A stretch of DNA of 64,000 nt from JBFIHF01 sp964411125 (GTDB lineage Bacteria; Myxococcota_A; Bradymonadia; Bradymonadales; Bradymonadaceae), in the NCBI GenBank assembly GCA_964411125.1, contig CAYPJU010000013.1, forward strand, positions 1 through 64,000, in the 5' to 3' direction. Of this stretch, positions 41,804 through 51,708 are shown piece after piece. The translations under genes and the position numbers were made by a program. The notes below the pieces were generated by a model. It was not told where the DNA came from, did no database searches, and was given only the letters and a program-made list of their open reading frames with translations. Positions within the stretch are counted from its first letter, which is position 1, and every line of letters starts with the position of its first letter.

Positions 41804-43264
41804 CTAGACCGTTTTGTAGTTGGGGGCTTCCTGCGTCACGATGACGTCGTGCACGTGGCTCTCGCGGAGACCCGATGCCGTGATGCGTACGAACTCGGGC
41901 CGCGTTCGCAATGCGTCGATGTCGGGACACCCCAGGTACCCCATCCCGCTGCGAATCCCGCCGACCATCTGGAAGATGTTGGCGCTGAGCGACCCTCGGT
42001 ACGGAACTCGCCCCTCGATGCCTTCGGGGACGAGCTTGTCCGAGCCTCCCCCTTCCTGGAAGTATCGGTCCGACGAGCCGTCGCGCATCGCCCCGATGCT
42101 CCCCATCCCGCGGTACAACTTGTAGGTCCGTCCCTGATACAGGACCTGCTGTCCAGGCGCTTCGTCCGTTCCGGCGAAGAGGCTGCCGATCATCACGGTG
42201 TTCGCCCCGGCAGCGAGCGCTTTGACGATATCGCCGGAGTACTTGATTCCGCCGTCGGCGATGATCGGAACTCCCGCCTTCTGCGCGGCCGCGGCGCAGT
42301 CGAGCACAGCGGTCAGTTGCGGCACCCCGACCCCCGCGACGACCCGGGTCGTACAGATGCTCCCCGGCCCGATTCCCACCTTCACCGCGTTGGCGCCCGC
42401 CGCTACGAGAGCGTCGTAGGCCGCCGCGGTCGCGATGTTGCCAGCGACGATCTGCAGGTCTGGATACCGCTCGCGAATGCTCTTCACCGTCGCGATCACA
42501 CCTGCGGAGTGCCCGTGTGCGGTGTCGATGACCAGCACATCGACGCCCGCCGCGACCAGAGCCTCGGCGCGTTCGTCACAGTCCTTGCCGACGCCGACCG
42601 CTGCCGCTACCAGCAGGCGCTCGTGAGCATCCTTCGCTGCGTTGGGATGTTGCTCCCGTTTCTCGATGTCCTTGATCGTCACGAGCCCGCGAAGCTTTCC
42701 GTCGCCGTCGACGACGATCAACTTCTCGATGCGGTTCTCGTGCATCAGGCGCTTGGCATCTTCGTGCGACGTCCCCTCGGGCGCGGTGATCAGGTCGGTC
42801 GTCATCAGGTTCGAGACCGCCTGCGACAGGTCTTCGGCGAACCGGATGTCTCGGTGCGTCAAAATACCGACCGGGCGGTCCCCCTCGACGACCGGGACCC
42901 CGCTGATATCGTGGTGCTTCATCAGCGCCACCGCGTCGGCGAGCGGCACGTTCGGGCCCACCGTGATGGGGTCGACGATGAGACCGCTCTCACTCTTCTT
43001 CACCTTCGAGACTTCGCTCGCCTGCGACTCGACCGACATGTTCTTGTGGATGACCCCGATCCCCCCTTCCCTGGCCATCGTGATCGCCGTTCGGGCCTCC
43101 GTCACCGAGTCCATCGCCGCGCTCAGGAGCGGAATCTTCAGATTGAGATCGGTCGTCAGCCGCGTCGTCAGTTCGACGTCCGAGGGGAGAACTTCGCTCG
43201 CCGCGGGGACGAGCAGGACATCGTCGAAAGTGAGGGCTTCACGAATGGTGCGGGAGGTGCTCAT
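41804..43264 (-). CDS. guaB: IMP dehydrogenase
   Basis: A 486-residue enzyme that oxidises IMP to XMP with NAD, the first committed step to GMP. The TIM barrel begins ALTFDDVLLVP. A CBS-domain pair is inserted at about 95-210 (Bateman module, binding adenine nucleotides). The catalytic loop GIGPGSICTTR has Cys304, and the flap region RYFQEGG follows. Length and motifs are normal. It precedes guaA in the same operon. Confidence 0.97.
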   Translation of the reverse strand: MSTSRTIREALTFDDVLLVPAASEVLPSDVELTTRLTTDLNLKIPLLSAAMDSVTEARTAITMAREGGIGVIHKNMSVESQASEVSKVKKSESGLIVDPITVGPNVPLADAVALMKHHDISGVPVVEGDRPVGILTHRDIRFAEDLSQAVSNLMTTDLITAPEGTSHEDAKRLMHENRIEKLIVVDGDGKLRGLVTIKDIEKREQHPNAAKDAHERLLVAAAVGVGKDCDERAEALVAAGVDVLVIDTAHGHSAGVIATVKSIRERYPDLQIVAGNIATAAAYDALVAAGANAVKVGIGPGSICTTRVVAGVGVPQLTAVLDCAAAAQKAGVPIIADGGIKYSGDIVKALAAGANTVMIGSLFAGTDEAPGQQVLYQGRTYKLYRGMGSIGAMRDGSSDRYFQEGGGSDKLVPEGIEGRVPYRGSLSANIFQMVGGIRSGMGYLGCPDIDALRTRPEFVRITASGLRESHVHDVIVTQEAPNYKTV

Positions 43265-43365
43265 CGGGCGCTCCGTCGGAATCCGGGCACCAGAAATCGA
43301 TGCCCGAGAATGGGCGGAGCATAGTCACGACGTCGGTGTGTCGCAACGACCGAGGCGGGCGGGGT

Positions 43366-44016
43366 TCAGCGTATCGGCTCCATGACGATCTCGGTCGTCA
43401 TGTCGGCACCCCGCGAAGTCTTCAGGTCCGCCACCCCCCGGTATTTCGCCGTCGAGCCTGAGTAGCCGGTCACCTCGACCGTCCAGACACCCGCCGGGAG
43501 ATCGCTCAACGTGCCCACCCCGTCGTTGCACTCGTAGAACTCGCGAAGCACCTCGAAGTCGAACTCGTCGAACGCGGCGAGGCTGATCTGGTCGACGTCG
43601 TTCGAGCCACAGACGCGACCGTTGGAGAAGAGCCATTCCACGTGGACGTCGGCAGGACGCGCTGTCAGACGGACGGTCCCGACGTCTTCGGTGCGGTCGC
43701 TCTCGATCGTCAGCGTTCGCTCCGACGACTCGAAGATCGGGGTCCCCGCCGGATCGATCCCCACGAGCTGAAATTCGTAGGTGCCCGGCTGTAGCGTTCG
43801 GAGCGCGCCCGCGCGGTCCTGGCACTCGAATCGCTCGATCCGGCCTTCGGGCCCCATCAGATGTGCTTCGACCATTCGAACCCCCGACTCGGTGCAGCCG
43901 CGGGGACTGATTTCCCAGGACATCTCGAGGCTTCCGACACCGAGTGGAGCCGCGTCGTTGCAAGCCGAGGCCAGGAGAAAGAGCGAAAGGGCGGCGGGAA
44001 AAATGCGTCGAGCCAT
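43366..44016 (-). CDS. Lipoprotein with two carboxypeptidase-regulatory-like beta domains
   Basis: A 216-residue predicted lipoprotein (signal peptide ending LASAC, acylated Cys at about 19). Two similar beta-sandwich segments follow, each ending in a surface-domain motif (ALRTLQPGTYEFQLVGID and TLSDLPAGVWTVEVTGY), with Cys pairs in each. This layout recurs in envelope proteins of this bacterial group, and no enzymatic motif is visible. GGAGGT precedes the ATG. It lies upstream of guaB with a 101-nt gap and is likely transcribed from the 200-nt region at 44017-44215. Confidence 0.7.
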   Translation of the reverse strand: MARRIFPAALSLFLLASACNDAAPLGVGSLEMSWEISPRGCTESGVRMVEAHLMGPEGRIERFECQDRAGALRTLQPGTYEFQLVGIDPAGTPIFESSERTLTIESDRTEDVGTVRLTARPADVHVEWLFSNGRVCGSNDVDQISLAAFDEFDFEVLREFYECNDGVGTLSDLPAGVWTVEVTGYSGSTAKYRGVADLKTSRGADMTTEIVMEPIR

Positions 44017-44215
44017 CGGGACCTCCGTGGTGTGATGGGCCCCGTCACCGTACGAGGAGGGGGACGGTGGTCAAGATTTTCGCGGGGGGAGGGAGCCGCA
44101 CGCCCCCCATACGCCCCGTCGCGGCGACCGCGCAGAGCTTTACCCGCTCTTCGCGCGTGTGGTACTTTCTCAGCCCGCGGAAACGCTCGTTTCAAGCCTC
44201 GAAATTCGGCACGAG
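44017..44215. promoter_or_regulatory. Divergent intergenic region, no assigned element
   Basis: About 200 nt separate the lipoprotein gene and the giant TPR gene, which diverge from here. Both need promoters, but I see no convincing hexamer pair, terminator or repeat. Confidence 0.3.
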
Positions 44216-47200
44216 ATGCCACCCACAGACCCGCATTCCGAAATAGCGCAACTGATCGCGCGGCTGCCTCAGACGGCCGACGTCCTCTCGTTGCGCGCCG
44301 CGGCCATGGCCGAGTCGGGCGACCCCAAGGCGGCGGAGACGGTCCTGCGGACCGCGCTCGGCCGCCATCAGTCGCCCTCGCTCAGCACGACCCTGGCGCG
44401 GGTGCTCATCCTGCAAGGGCGCCACAAGGAGGCGATGAGCGAGATGGTCTCGGTGCTGCGACGCCAGCCGGACAACCCCACGGCGTTGACCGTTCTCGCG
44501 CAATGCTTGCTCGAGTGCGGGGAGCACGATCGCGGCCGCAAGATGATCGCGAAGGCGCGCGACGCAGGCGCACCGGCCGCGGAGGTGAACCAGCTCGAAC
44601 GCCGGTACGCCGAGCTGACGGGAACGGCTCCGCCCCCGCCGACCACGGTGGACACGTCTGCCGATCCACGCGAGCGCCGCCAGACCCTGATGGGCCGGCC
44701 CAACGTCGGCCCCTCGGGCGCCCCGGGATACACCCCGGTCTCGACCCCCTCCCCGCCCACCGAACCTGCTCCGCCGCCGACTCCTCGGAGAGCCCCTCCC
44801 CCGCCGCTACAGTCGGGGACGTTCGCCGGGCTCGACACGTATGAGATCGACGACGACGAGGACGCCTACGAGTCGCATCTCAACAGCTCGGAGCGCGTCC
44901 GACTCACCGACGACGGTCCTCTCGAACCGGTCGTCGATCCGACCGTGGACGAAGTCTCCGGGCCCACGCGTCGGGACGTCCACCACAAGCTGGTCGAGGC
45001 GGCCCTCGCCGGCGCTTCGGCGACCGACCGCACCAGCATCGCCCCCGCCGACGCGAGCCCGCTCGCCGATCCCGACGACATGACCGGACACATGCGATTG
45101 CCGGCGGGGTCGCTCGAATCCGATGTCGGGCTTCCGGCCATCGCCGAAACGTCGTGGGACTCGCTCCCTTCGGTCGAAAATCATCCCGAATACTCCCCTC
45201 GCCAGGGGCACCAGCCTCCGGCCGACCTCGACGACCTGCCCTCGTGGAACGACGAGGTCCCCCCGTCTCGGACCCCCTACATCGAGGAAGACGCCACTCA
45301 CCCCGACGTCTCGAGTTCACGGGACGAGGTGATGCGCGACCTTCCCACGCGCGACTCCGGCCTTCGCGCGCAGAACTTCCCCAACCTGGACCCGTCGGTC
45401 CTCTTCGACGACGAGCCCGCTGACGACCATCGCCCCGGAGCCGGCGCCCCCGCCTCGTTCCAACAGCCGAACCGCCCGACGCACGACAGCCCCCCGGTCA
45501 CTTTCGGTCAGCAGCAGCAGTACCAGCCCTCGCAGCAGCACCAGAGTCCTCACCCGTCACCGCGTCCCGACAGTGGAAGCTTTGGATCGCAGCGCCCCGC
45601 TGACGGCGATGGCAGCCGTTCGCCCCACGGCAGTGGAAGCTTCGGTGGCCCGCAGCGACCGACCGGGAGCGGCAGCTTCGGTTCTCCTCAGACCCGCCCG
45701 CAGGCCTCGGGACTCGACGCACCGTCGCAGGGGATTCCGCCGGGGTTCGGCCGAAACCCGGTCCCTCCGACCGATCGATTCGGCGGGCAGGACGCGCCTG
45801 CTCCCCGCCGCGAAGTCACGGCGCTGGCCGCCCATCCGAAGCCGCCGCCCGGCACGAGCAACAAGAAGTGGCTCCTCGCCGGTGTGGGGGGGCTCCTCAC
45901 GCTCCTGCTCGCCGCCGGCGGCGTGTCCTACTACGCCGCATCGTCGGTCGAAGCGGAGGTCCGAGCCGAGCTCGCCAACGTCGACGAAGCGCTCGTCCCC
46001 GACACATACCCCGGGTTCGTCACGGCCGAGGAAGGGCTCCAGGACGCGTTGGCGGTGAAGAGCTTCCTGGGCGATGGGTTCGACGATTTCGCGATGTCGA
46101 GCCTCCCGGTGGAATCCGCCGCGTTGCGCCGCGAGGCGAGCGCACGGTTGGCTCTCGTCGCCGCCCTCCTCGAGTACCGTTTCGAGAGCACGGGCAAGCA
46201 CGACGCTGCCGCCCGGATCGCCGCGGCTCAGGAGAACGCGCCAGACCATCCCTCGACCTTCGCGGCGCGCGCGTACGCTATGATCACCGCCGAAAAACCT
46301 CACGAGGCGGTCGAACTTCTGAGGGGAGCTTCGCAGGGCGTTCGCGAATCGCGTGAGGTTCGGGTCGCCCACGCCTGGGCCCTCCTCGACCTCCAGCGCG
46401 CCGATGCGGCGGCGCAGGTCATCGCCCCGTTGCGCAAGGCGGAACCGAACAACTTCGAGCTCTACACCATCGCGTCGGTCGACGCGGCGCGCGGCGACGA
46501 GACTGCCTCCAAGACGTTCGCGGAGGTCTTCGCGCGCAGCGAGAACCACGTCGACTCGCGGATTGGCCGCAGCTACACGTTGCACGGCGACGCGGAGAGC
46601 AGAAAGAAGGCGCAGAACGTCCTCGACACGGTCCTCGTCAAACTGAAGCAAGAATCGTCACGCTACCAGACCGCCAGGGCCACGAGCGCGTACGGCTCGC
46701 TCTACCTCGCCTCGGGCGACGAAGATCGCGCCGAAGACCGTTTCCGCGATTCGATTCGAAAGATGCCGGGCCGCAGCGAACTCTACATGCCCCTCCTGCA
46801 ACTCTACGCAGCCGAAGGTCGGGTCGAAGAGATCTCGGAGACGATCGAGAAGGCGCGCTCGGAGAACGCGTACGCCCCTAGAATGGCCCTCTTCGAGGCT
46901 CGCACGAAGATTTACCAGTCGGCTCCACAGAAGACCGTGGAGATCATCGAAAAGATCGGTTTCCGTGACGCCCAGACGGACCATCTTCACGCCCTCGCAC
47001 TCATCGATCTCGGCGCCGACAAGAAGGCGGTCGAGCTCCTCGATGAGACGAAATCCGAGCCGAACCAGGCGCTCTTTCACCTCGCGCGCTCCGCAGAGCC
47101 CGACGCGCTGGAAGACGCGCGGCATCAGGCCGACCGCCTCAAGACCACGACGGCCGACGACGCGACGATTCACTGGGCGGCAGGCACGATTGCCCTCGCC

Positions 47201-48265
47201 GCGACGGACCGGACCGCCGACGACGAGAAGCGGGAGAGCCTTCTGAAGGTCGCCCGCTCCGATTTCGAACGAGCCATCGAGCTTCGGCCGAGGTGGACGA
47301 GGGGCCACATCGGGATGTGCAAGCTGGACGCGCGCACCCGCGACATGAAAGACGCGCGCAAGGCCTGCAATCAAGCCCGAAAGCTCACACCGAACTATGT
47401 GCCGGCCCTGGTCGCGTCCGCACGGCTGGAAGTCCTCGCCGGTGATTACGACAAAGCGCAGGAGTTCGCCGACGCTGCGAAGAAGATCCGCCCCAACGAT
47501 TCGACCGTCGGACTCTTGCTCGCTCGAATCGCGGTCGAGCGTCGCGACGTCGCGACCGCCGAGGAGGAGATCAATCGGTGGATCTCGAAGCCGGTCGACA
47601 AGTTCGAGCTCCACTTGCTCGAGGGCCGCGTCGAGTTCGCGCGCAAGGAATACACCCGCGCCGCCGGTTACCTCAAAGAGGCCTACGAGATGCGGCCCAA
47701 CGATGGCGAGGCGGCCGTCTACTATGCCCATACGCTGACGCGTCTGGAGCAACACGGACCCGCCTCGGACATCCTCCTCGCCAACCTCAGCGAACCGACC
47801 TGGGGGGGCTACGCGTGGGCTGTGCTCGGGGAGGCGCGGCGGGCGCAACGCAAGCTGCGGGATGCCCGCGAGAACTTCAGCAAGGCACGCAGAATCTTCA
47901 AGAAGACCGAGGTCCCCTCGAAGTACTGGTCGTACCTCTACGCCGAATGGGCGCTCGCCGAGCGCGCTCGCTACCGAAAGTGGCGCCACCCGCGCGTACT
48001 CGCAAAACTGAAGGAGGGACGCGAGAAGGGAGACCGCCTCGACCCCGAGATCAATTTGATGTGGAGTCGATACCACCTCGAGAAGCGCCGCCCGGACGAA
48101 GACGACGCGATCGGCTACCTCGAGCGCGTCATCGAAACCGCGCCGTACCATTGCGAGGCCTTCGAGGCGTTGATGAGCCTCTACGAGAAGAAGGACCGCG
48201 ACGAGGCCGTGAAAGAACTGGAAGCGAAGCGAACCGACAATTGCTCCAAGAAAGAGTCTCCGTGA
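44216..48265 (+). CDS. Giant membrane-anchored TPR protein
   Basis: A 1349-residue protein. The N-terminal TPR region (about 5-135, cytoplasmic) precedes a long disordered region rich in Pro, Asp, Ser, Gly and Gln, including repeats of GSGSFG and PHGSGSFGG (about 140-545). One membrane segment at about 552-575 (KKWLLAGVGGLLTLLLAAGGVSYYA) is followed by a periplasmic array of at least 15 TPR-like helix pairs (about 600-1340). TPR solenoids scaffold protein complexes; the disordered cytoplasmic part may bind signalling partners. The start at 44216 gives MPPTDPHSE. It is coupled to the methyltransferase gene by GTGA (48262-48265). Confidence 0.8.
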   Translation: MPPTDPHSEIAQLIARLPQTADVLSLRAAAMAESGDPKAAETVLRTALGRHQSPSLSTTLARVLILQGRHKEAMSEMVSVLRRQPDNPTALTVLAQCLLECGEHDRGRKMIAKARDAGAPAAEVNQLERRYAELTGTAPPPPTTVDTSADPRERRQTLMGRPNVGPSGAPGYTPVSTPSPPTEPAPPPTPRRAPPPPLQSGTFAGLDTYEIDDDEDAYESHLNSSERVRLTDDGPLEPVVDPTVDEVSGPTRRDVHHKLVEAALAGASATDRTSIAPADASPLADPDDMTGHMRLPAGSLESDVGLPAIAETSWDSLPSVENHPEYSPRQGHQPPADLDDLPSWNDEVPPSRTPYIEEDATHPDVSSSRDEVMRDLPTRDSGLRAQNFPNLDPSVLFDDEPADDHRPGAGAPASFQQPNRPTHDSPPVTFGQQQQYQPSQQHQSPHPSPRPDSGSFGSQRPADGDGSRSPHGSGSFGGPQRPTGSGSFGSPQTRPQASGLDAPSQGIPPGFGRNPVPPTDRFGGQDAPAPRREVTALAAHPKPPPGTSNKKWLLAGVGGLLTLLLAAGGVSYYAASSVEAEVRAELANVDEALVPDTYPGFVTAEEGLQDALAVKSFLGDGFDDFAMSSLPVESAALRREASARLALVAALLEYRFESTGKHDAAARIAAAQENAPDHPSTFAARAYAMITAEKPHEAVELLRGASQGVRESREVRVAHAWALLDLQRADAAAQVIAPLRKAEPNNFELYTIASVDAARGDETASKTFAEVFARSENHVDSRIGRSYTLHGDAESRKKAQNVLDTVLVKLKQESSRYQTARATSAYGSLYLASGDEDRAEDRFRDSIRKMPGRSELYMPLLQLYAAEGRVEEISETIEKARSENAYAPRMALFEARTKIYQSAPQKTVEIIEKIGFRDAQTDHLHALALIDLGADKKAVELLDETKSEPNQALFHLARSAEPDALEDARHQADRLKTTTADDATIHWAAGTIALAATDRTADDEKRESLLKVARSDFERAIELRPRWTRGHIGMCKLDARTRDMKDARKACNQARKLTPNYVPALVASARLEVLAGDYDKAQEFADAAKKIRPNDSTVGLLLARIAVERRDVATAEEEINRWISKPVDKFELHLLEGRVEFARKEYTRAAGYLKEAYEMRPNDGEAAVYYAHTLTRLEQHGPASDILLANLSEPTWGGYAWAVLGEARRAQRKLRDARENFSKARRIFKKTEVPSKYWSYLYAEWALAERARYRKWRHPRVLAKLKEGREKGDRLDPEINLMWSRYHLEKRRPDEDDAIGYLERVIETAPYHCEAFEALMSLYEKKDRDEAVKELEAKRTDNCSKKESP

Positions 48266-49074
48266 AGAAGGAGCTGCTGGAACGCCTGCGCTGCACCAAA
48301 TGCGGCGGCGAGGATCTCGTCATCGGCGCGGGGCGCCGTCCGTGGCTCGTGTGTTCGAGCTGCGACGCGAACTTCCCCGTCGTCGACGGAATCCCCGACC
48401 TCATCCCGCCCGACCAGGAAGCGCGGCCCGGCGAATACCGCGCCGAGACCCTCAACGAGCTCGTGGCGGGCGTCTACGACATCACCGCCCCCGCCCTCGC
48501 CATCGCGGTCTGGCGCTGCAGTCCGCTCCGCTGGATCGACGCCGAGAACCGTGCGATCGGAAGGGCCAACCCCGACGGTGTCTATCTTCGCGCCCCGATG
48601 GGGACCGGTTCGATCCTCGATCGGGTCCTGGGGCGGCATCACGATGGCGTGACGATCATCGGCGTCGACACGTCCTGGAAGATGTTGCGACGCGCCAGAA
48701 AGCGGTTCGGCGACCGCGTCCATCTGGTGCGGGGCCACACGACGCACCTCCCGATCCGCACCGGTGCCGTCGACAGCATCGCGAGCTTCAACGGACTGCA
48801 TGCTTCCGTCGACCGCACCGAGGCCCTCGAGGAGTTTCAGCGGGTCGGACGTCCGGGAGCCCACCTGTCGGGTACGGTCCTCGTGCGGGGACAAGAGTAC
48901 CTCGCCGACGCCCTGCTCGACCGCTACGAGCGCTGGGGCATCATGCCGATGCTGAGGACCAGCGAGTTCCTGGTGAAGGAGATGCGCGCATCGGGGCTCG
49001 ACGACGTCCACTTCGAGACGCGCGGGGCGGTACTGTTTTACTCGGCCGCAGCAGGGTCTCCTACTCGACCTTAG
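48262..49074 (+). CDS. SAM-dependent methyltransferase with N-terminal zinc ribbon
   Basis: A 270-residue class I methyltransferase. The N-terminal Trm112-like zinc ribbon (LRCTKCGGEDL...VCSSCDANFPVVDGIPDLIP) has two CxxC pairs. The Rossmann-like domain has IGVDTSWKMLRRARKRFGDRVHLVRGHTTHLPI and a Ser/Thr-rich motif IV (AVDSIASFNGLH). The glycine-rich motif I is weak (APMGTGSILDRVL), so SAM binding is likely but not certain. The GTG start is fixed by overlap with the TPR gene's stop. The substrate is unknown. It overlaps the convergent cNMP-binding gene by 14 nt. Confidence 0.8.
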   Translation: MKKELLERLRCTKCGGEDLVIGAGRRPWLVCSSCDANFPVVDGIPDLIPPDQEARPGEYRAETLNELVAGVYDITAPALAIAVWRCSPLRWIDAENRAIGRANPDGVYLRAPMGTGSILDRVLGRHHDGVTIIGVDTSWKMLRRARKRFGDRVHLVRGHTTHLPIRTGAVDSIASFNGLHASVDRTEALEEFQRVGRPGAHLSGTVLVRGQEYLADALLDRYERWGIMPMLRTSEFLVKEMRASGLDDVHFETRGAVLFYSAAAGSPTRP

Positions 49075-50761
49075 CGACGCCGTACTCGGCGTAGGCGGTC
49101 ACGCCGCTCACGAAGGCGGAGTTCAGTTCCCGGCGGCTCATGATCGCGAGCTGCACCGCGGAGTCGACCTCCTCGTTCGAGTCGGCCAGTTCCCGAAAAT
49201 CTTCCGACGGCAGTCGCAGAATGGTCGTGTCGCGCACCGCTCGAACGTCGGCCAGGTACGGCTCGTCGTTGAGGCAAGATGCCAGACCGAAGAACTCGCC
49301 TTCCCGCAGCGTCAGCAACTCCTTTCGCTCCGAGCCGATCTGTCGCTCGACCACGACCTCTCCGTTCACGATGAGATGGAGGTGGCGGCACGCGTCCCCT
49401 TCGTGGATGAACGCCTCGTCGGCGACGACCTCCTGAAGCTCGAACTTTCGCGCGATCGCCTCGCGCCCCTCGGCGCCCAGCGGGCGGAAGATCGCGCTCC
49501 CCGCGAGGAGGTTATTGAGCATCCTCTGGTAATAGAAGTCCCAGAGAGCATCCCACACCTCGGGATGCCGATCCCCTAGCTCCGTCACGACGTTCTCGTG
49601 GATCGCGAGGAGCTCGCAGTCCGACAGCGCGAGCACGCTCGCAGCGCCGCTCCGTCCGGTCAGCAGCCGAAACTCCCCGAAAAACTCGCCCTCCTGCATA
49701 CGGGCGAGCTCGACCGTCGCATCGTCGAACTCGCGGGTCACCACGATCTCGCCGCGGACGATGATGTAGAGGGTTCTGGAATCGTGTCCCGGGCTCAGGA
49801 TGACCTGTCCGGCTGGAACCTTCTGAAGGTCCATGAGGGGCAGAAGCCCGGCGAAAGCCTCGGCCGGGAGCTCGCTCAACAACGGTATCTTCGGCAGACT
49901 CTCTCGGTTCACTCGAAAGACGGCGGGGATCGACTCGCTTATCTCGCTCGCCGTGAACTCTCCGACCTCGCCCTCGAAATTCTCGAGAAACTCGAACTCC
50001 ACGTCGGAATCGCTCAGCTCGAGACTCTCCATGTCGAAGACGTTGACCTCGAACTCTTCGACGTCGTCACCTTCCAGCAAGACTTTGATCTTGTTCGGGT
50101 CGAGCGGGCGCACCGGGCGGGTCGTCGTGTCGAGAAGCTCGCCTTCGTCGACGTCGGAGTATTCGTCGAGGACGTGCAAATCTTCGCGCGGCAGGGGGGA
50201 CGTCGTGGAGTCGTCGTTGTCGGCGTCGAGGTCGAGCGGGCTCGTCTCCTCTGCGGCGAGCGAATCGAGCGTCTCCGGCTCGACTTCGTCGATGTCGCCA
50301 TCCGGGACGACCCGTCTCTTCGTGGCCTCCCCCGGCTTCAGCTTGTCGAGGGTGATGGGGGTCTGATCGTCGAGTGGCGCCCCACCCTTCGACGTGATCG
50401 CCGAGCTCGGCATCGCACGAGCCGGGGTCTGGCGCGCGACCATCGGGTCGAGGGGTCTCGCTACGCGCAACGACTCCCCGGTGGCATCGGGAACTTGCGC
50501 GAACAGCCGTGCGAGGAAGAACTGAACCTCGCTGTGGTTCGGCTCCAGCTCGAGCACTGCCTTGCATGCAGCGATCGCCTCCAGAGGTAAGCCCTCTGCG
50601 GCGAGGAGCTTCGACGCGGTCACGTACTCGGCGACGGCGTGCGAATCTCTCCCCATCTGCCGAAAGATGGCAGCCAGGCGCAGACGCGCCTCGAGGTTCT
50701 CGGGCTCGTCTTTGAGGACCCGCTGGTAGTACGCCAGATATTTGCGCAGCTTTTCGGACAT
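49061..50761 (-). CDS. TPR protein with two cyclic-nucleotide-binding domains
   Basis: A 566-residue cytoplasmic protein. An N-terminal TPR region (about 1-120) precedes an acidic Asp/Glu-rich linker (about 160-310). Two cNMP-binding domains follow in tandem: the first contains the phosphate-cassette-like segment MQEGEFFGEFRLLTGRSGAASVLAL, the second LREGEFFGLASCLNDEPYLADVRAV. The canonical GE...R-A/S-A cassette is degenerate in both, so ligand binding is uncertain. There is no helix-turn-helix, so it is not a CRP-like regulator. The start at 50761 gives MSEKLRKYLA. It is tail to tail with the methyltransferase gene. Confidence 0.82.
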   Translation of the reverse strand: MSEKLRKYLAYYQRVLKDEPENLEARLRLAAIFRQMGRDSHAVAEYVTASKLLAAEGLPLEAIAACKAVLELEPNHSEVQFFLARLFAQVPDATGESLRVARPLDPMVARQTPARAMPSSAITSKGGAPLDDQTPITLDKLKPGEATKRRVVPDGDIDEVEPETLDSLAAEETSPLDLDADNDDSTTSPLPREDLHVLDEYSDVDEGELLDTTTRPVRPLDPNKIKVLLEGDDVEEFEVNVFDMESLELSDSDVEFEFLENFEGEVGEFTASEISESIPAVFRVNRESLPKIPLLSELPAEAFAGLLPLMDLQKVPAGQVILSPGHDSRTLYIIVRGEIVVTREFDDATVELARMQEGEFFGEFRLLTGRSGAASVLALSDCELLAIHENVVTELGDRHPEVWDALWDFYYQRMLNNLLAGSAIFRPLGAEGREAIARKFELQEVVADEAFIHEGDACRHLHLIVNGEVVVERQIGSERKELLTLREGEFFGLASCLNDEPYLADVRAVRDTTILRLPSEDFRELADSNEEVDSAVQLAIMSRRELNSAFVSGVTAYAEYGVAKVE

Positions 50762-50944
50762 CGTCCCGCTTTGAAAACAGCGCTGAAGTGTGCGAGGCGA
50801 GGGCAAAGTTGTCAAACGAGGTTGTGCCTCCCCCCCATTTCGTGTATTGCTCCGCGTCCAATTGGCTTCACCCCCGGGCAACCACGCTCCGCTGCATTAG
50901 GGCACGAGCGTTCGCGATGACGAGGGGGCGACATGGAGGCACAG

Positions 50945-51622
50945 ATGAAAGGATTGATCGGAAAGAAAGTCGGCATGACTCAGATCTTCGGCGAAGACGG
51001 CAACCGGACCCCGGTGACCGTGATCGAGGTCGGAGGCAACGTCGTCATCCAGAAGAAGAGCGAGACCGGTAAAGACGGTTACGCCGCCGTGAAACTCGGC
51101 TACGGCGACGCTCACAAGCACGAAAAGGACGGCGAAGAGCCGCGTTGGCGACTCAGCAAGCCCCGCGTCGGTGTGTTCGCGAAGGCGGGCATCGACACGC
51201 CGAAGCGCCACGTTCGCGAAGTGCGTGTCACCGAGAGCGAGCTCGACGGCTACGAGGTCGGTCAAACGGTCGGTGCGGACATCTTCAAGGCGGGTGACTG
51301 GGTCGATGTCGTCGGTACCAGCAAGGGTCGCGGCTACACCGGCGTCATGAAGCGTCACAACTTCGCAGGCGGCAAGGCGAGCCACGGTGTGCACGAATAC
51401 TTCCGCCACGGCGGCTCGATCGGCGCCTCGGCGTACCCCGCCCGCGTCTTCCCCGGAAAGAAGATGCCCGGTCAGTACGGCAACACCCGCGTGACGGTTC
51501 AGAACCTCCGCGTCGTCGCCGTGCGCCCCGAAGATGGAGCGATCCTCGTCAAGGGTGCCGTCCCCGGCCCCAACGGCGGCATCGTGATGCTCAAGTCGGC
51601 GATCAAGAAGATCCACAACTGA
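50945..51622 (+). CDS. rplC: 50S ribosomal protein L3
   Basis: A 225-residue L3, one of the first proteins to bind 23S rRNA. MKGLIGKKVGMTQIF at the start, the long loop with KRHNFAGGKASHGVHEYFRHGGSIGASAYPARVFPGKKMPGQYG, and the C-terminal VKGAVPGPNGGIVMLKSAIKK are all typical. The ATG at 50945 is preceded by GGAGG at the right distance; an ATG at 50933 would add four residues. L3 is normally third in the S10 operon, but here it stands alone and ends in its own terminator, with no rpsJ or rplD beside it. Confidence 0.95.
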   Translation: MKGLIGKKVGMTQIFGEDGNRTPVTVIEVGGNVVIQKKSETGKDGYAAVKLGYGDAHKHEKDGEEPRWRLSKPRVGVFAKAGIDTPKRHVREVRVTESELDGYEVGQTVGADIFKAGDWVDVVGTSKGRGYTGVMKRHNFAGGKASHGVHEYFRHGGSIGASAYPARVFPGKKMPGQYGNTRVTVQNLRVVAVRPEDGAILVKGAVPGPNGGIVMLKSAIKKIHN

Positions 51623-51648
51623 CTCGATGCACATCGCAAGAACGAAAG

Positions 51649-51674
51649 AACGGCGAGCCTCGGCTCGCCGTTTT
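51649..51674 (+). terminator. Intrinsic terminator of rplC
   Basis: A perfect 9-bp stem (CGGCGAGCC at 51651-51659 with GGCTCGCCG at 51662-51670) is flanked by AA on the left and TTTT, then CTTTT, on the right. It lies 27 nt after the rplC stop and precedes the convergent BamB-like gene. Flanking A and T runs make it partly bidirectional. Confidence 0.9.
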
Positions 51675-51708
51675 CTTTTGTCGTGGACCTGTGTGGGAGC
51701 GCTCGCTC

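Noticed and set aside
49061..50761. cNMP-binding protein considered as a CRP/FNR transcription factor.
   Set aside because: There is no DNA-binding domain; the architecture is TPR plus two degenerate cNMP folds.
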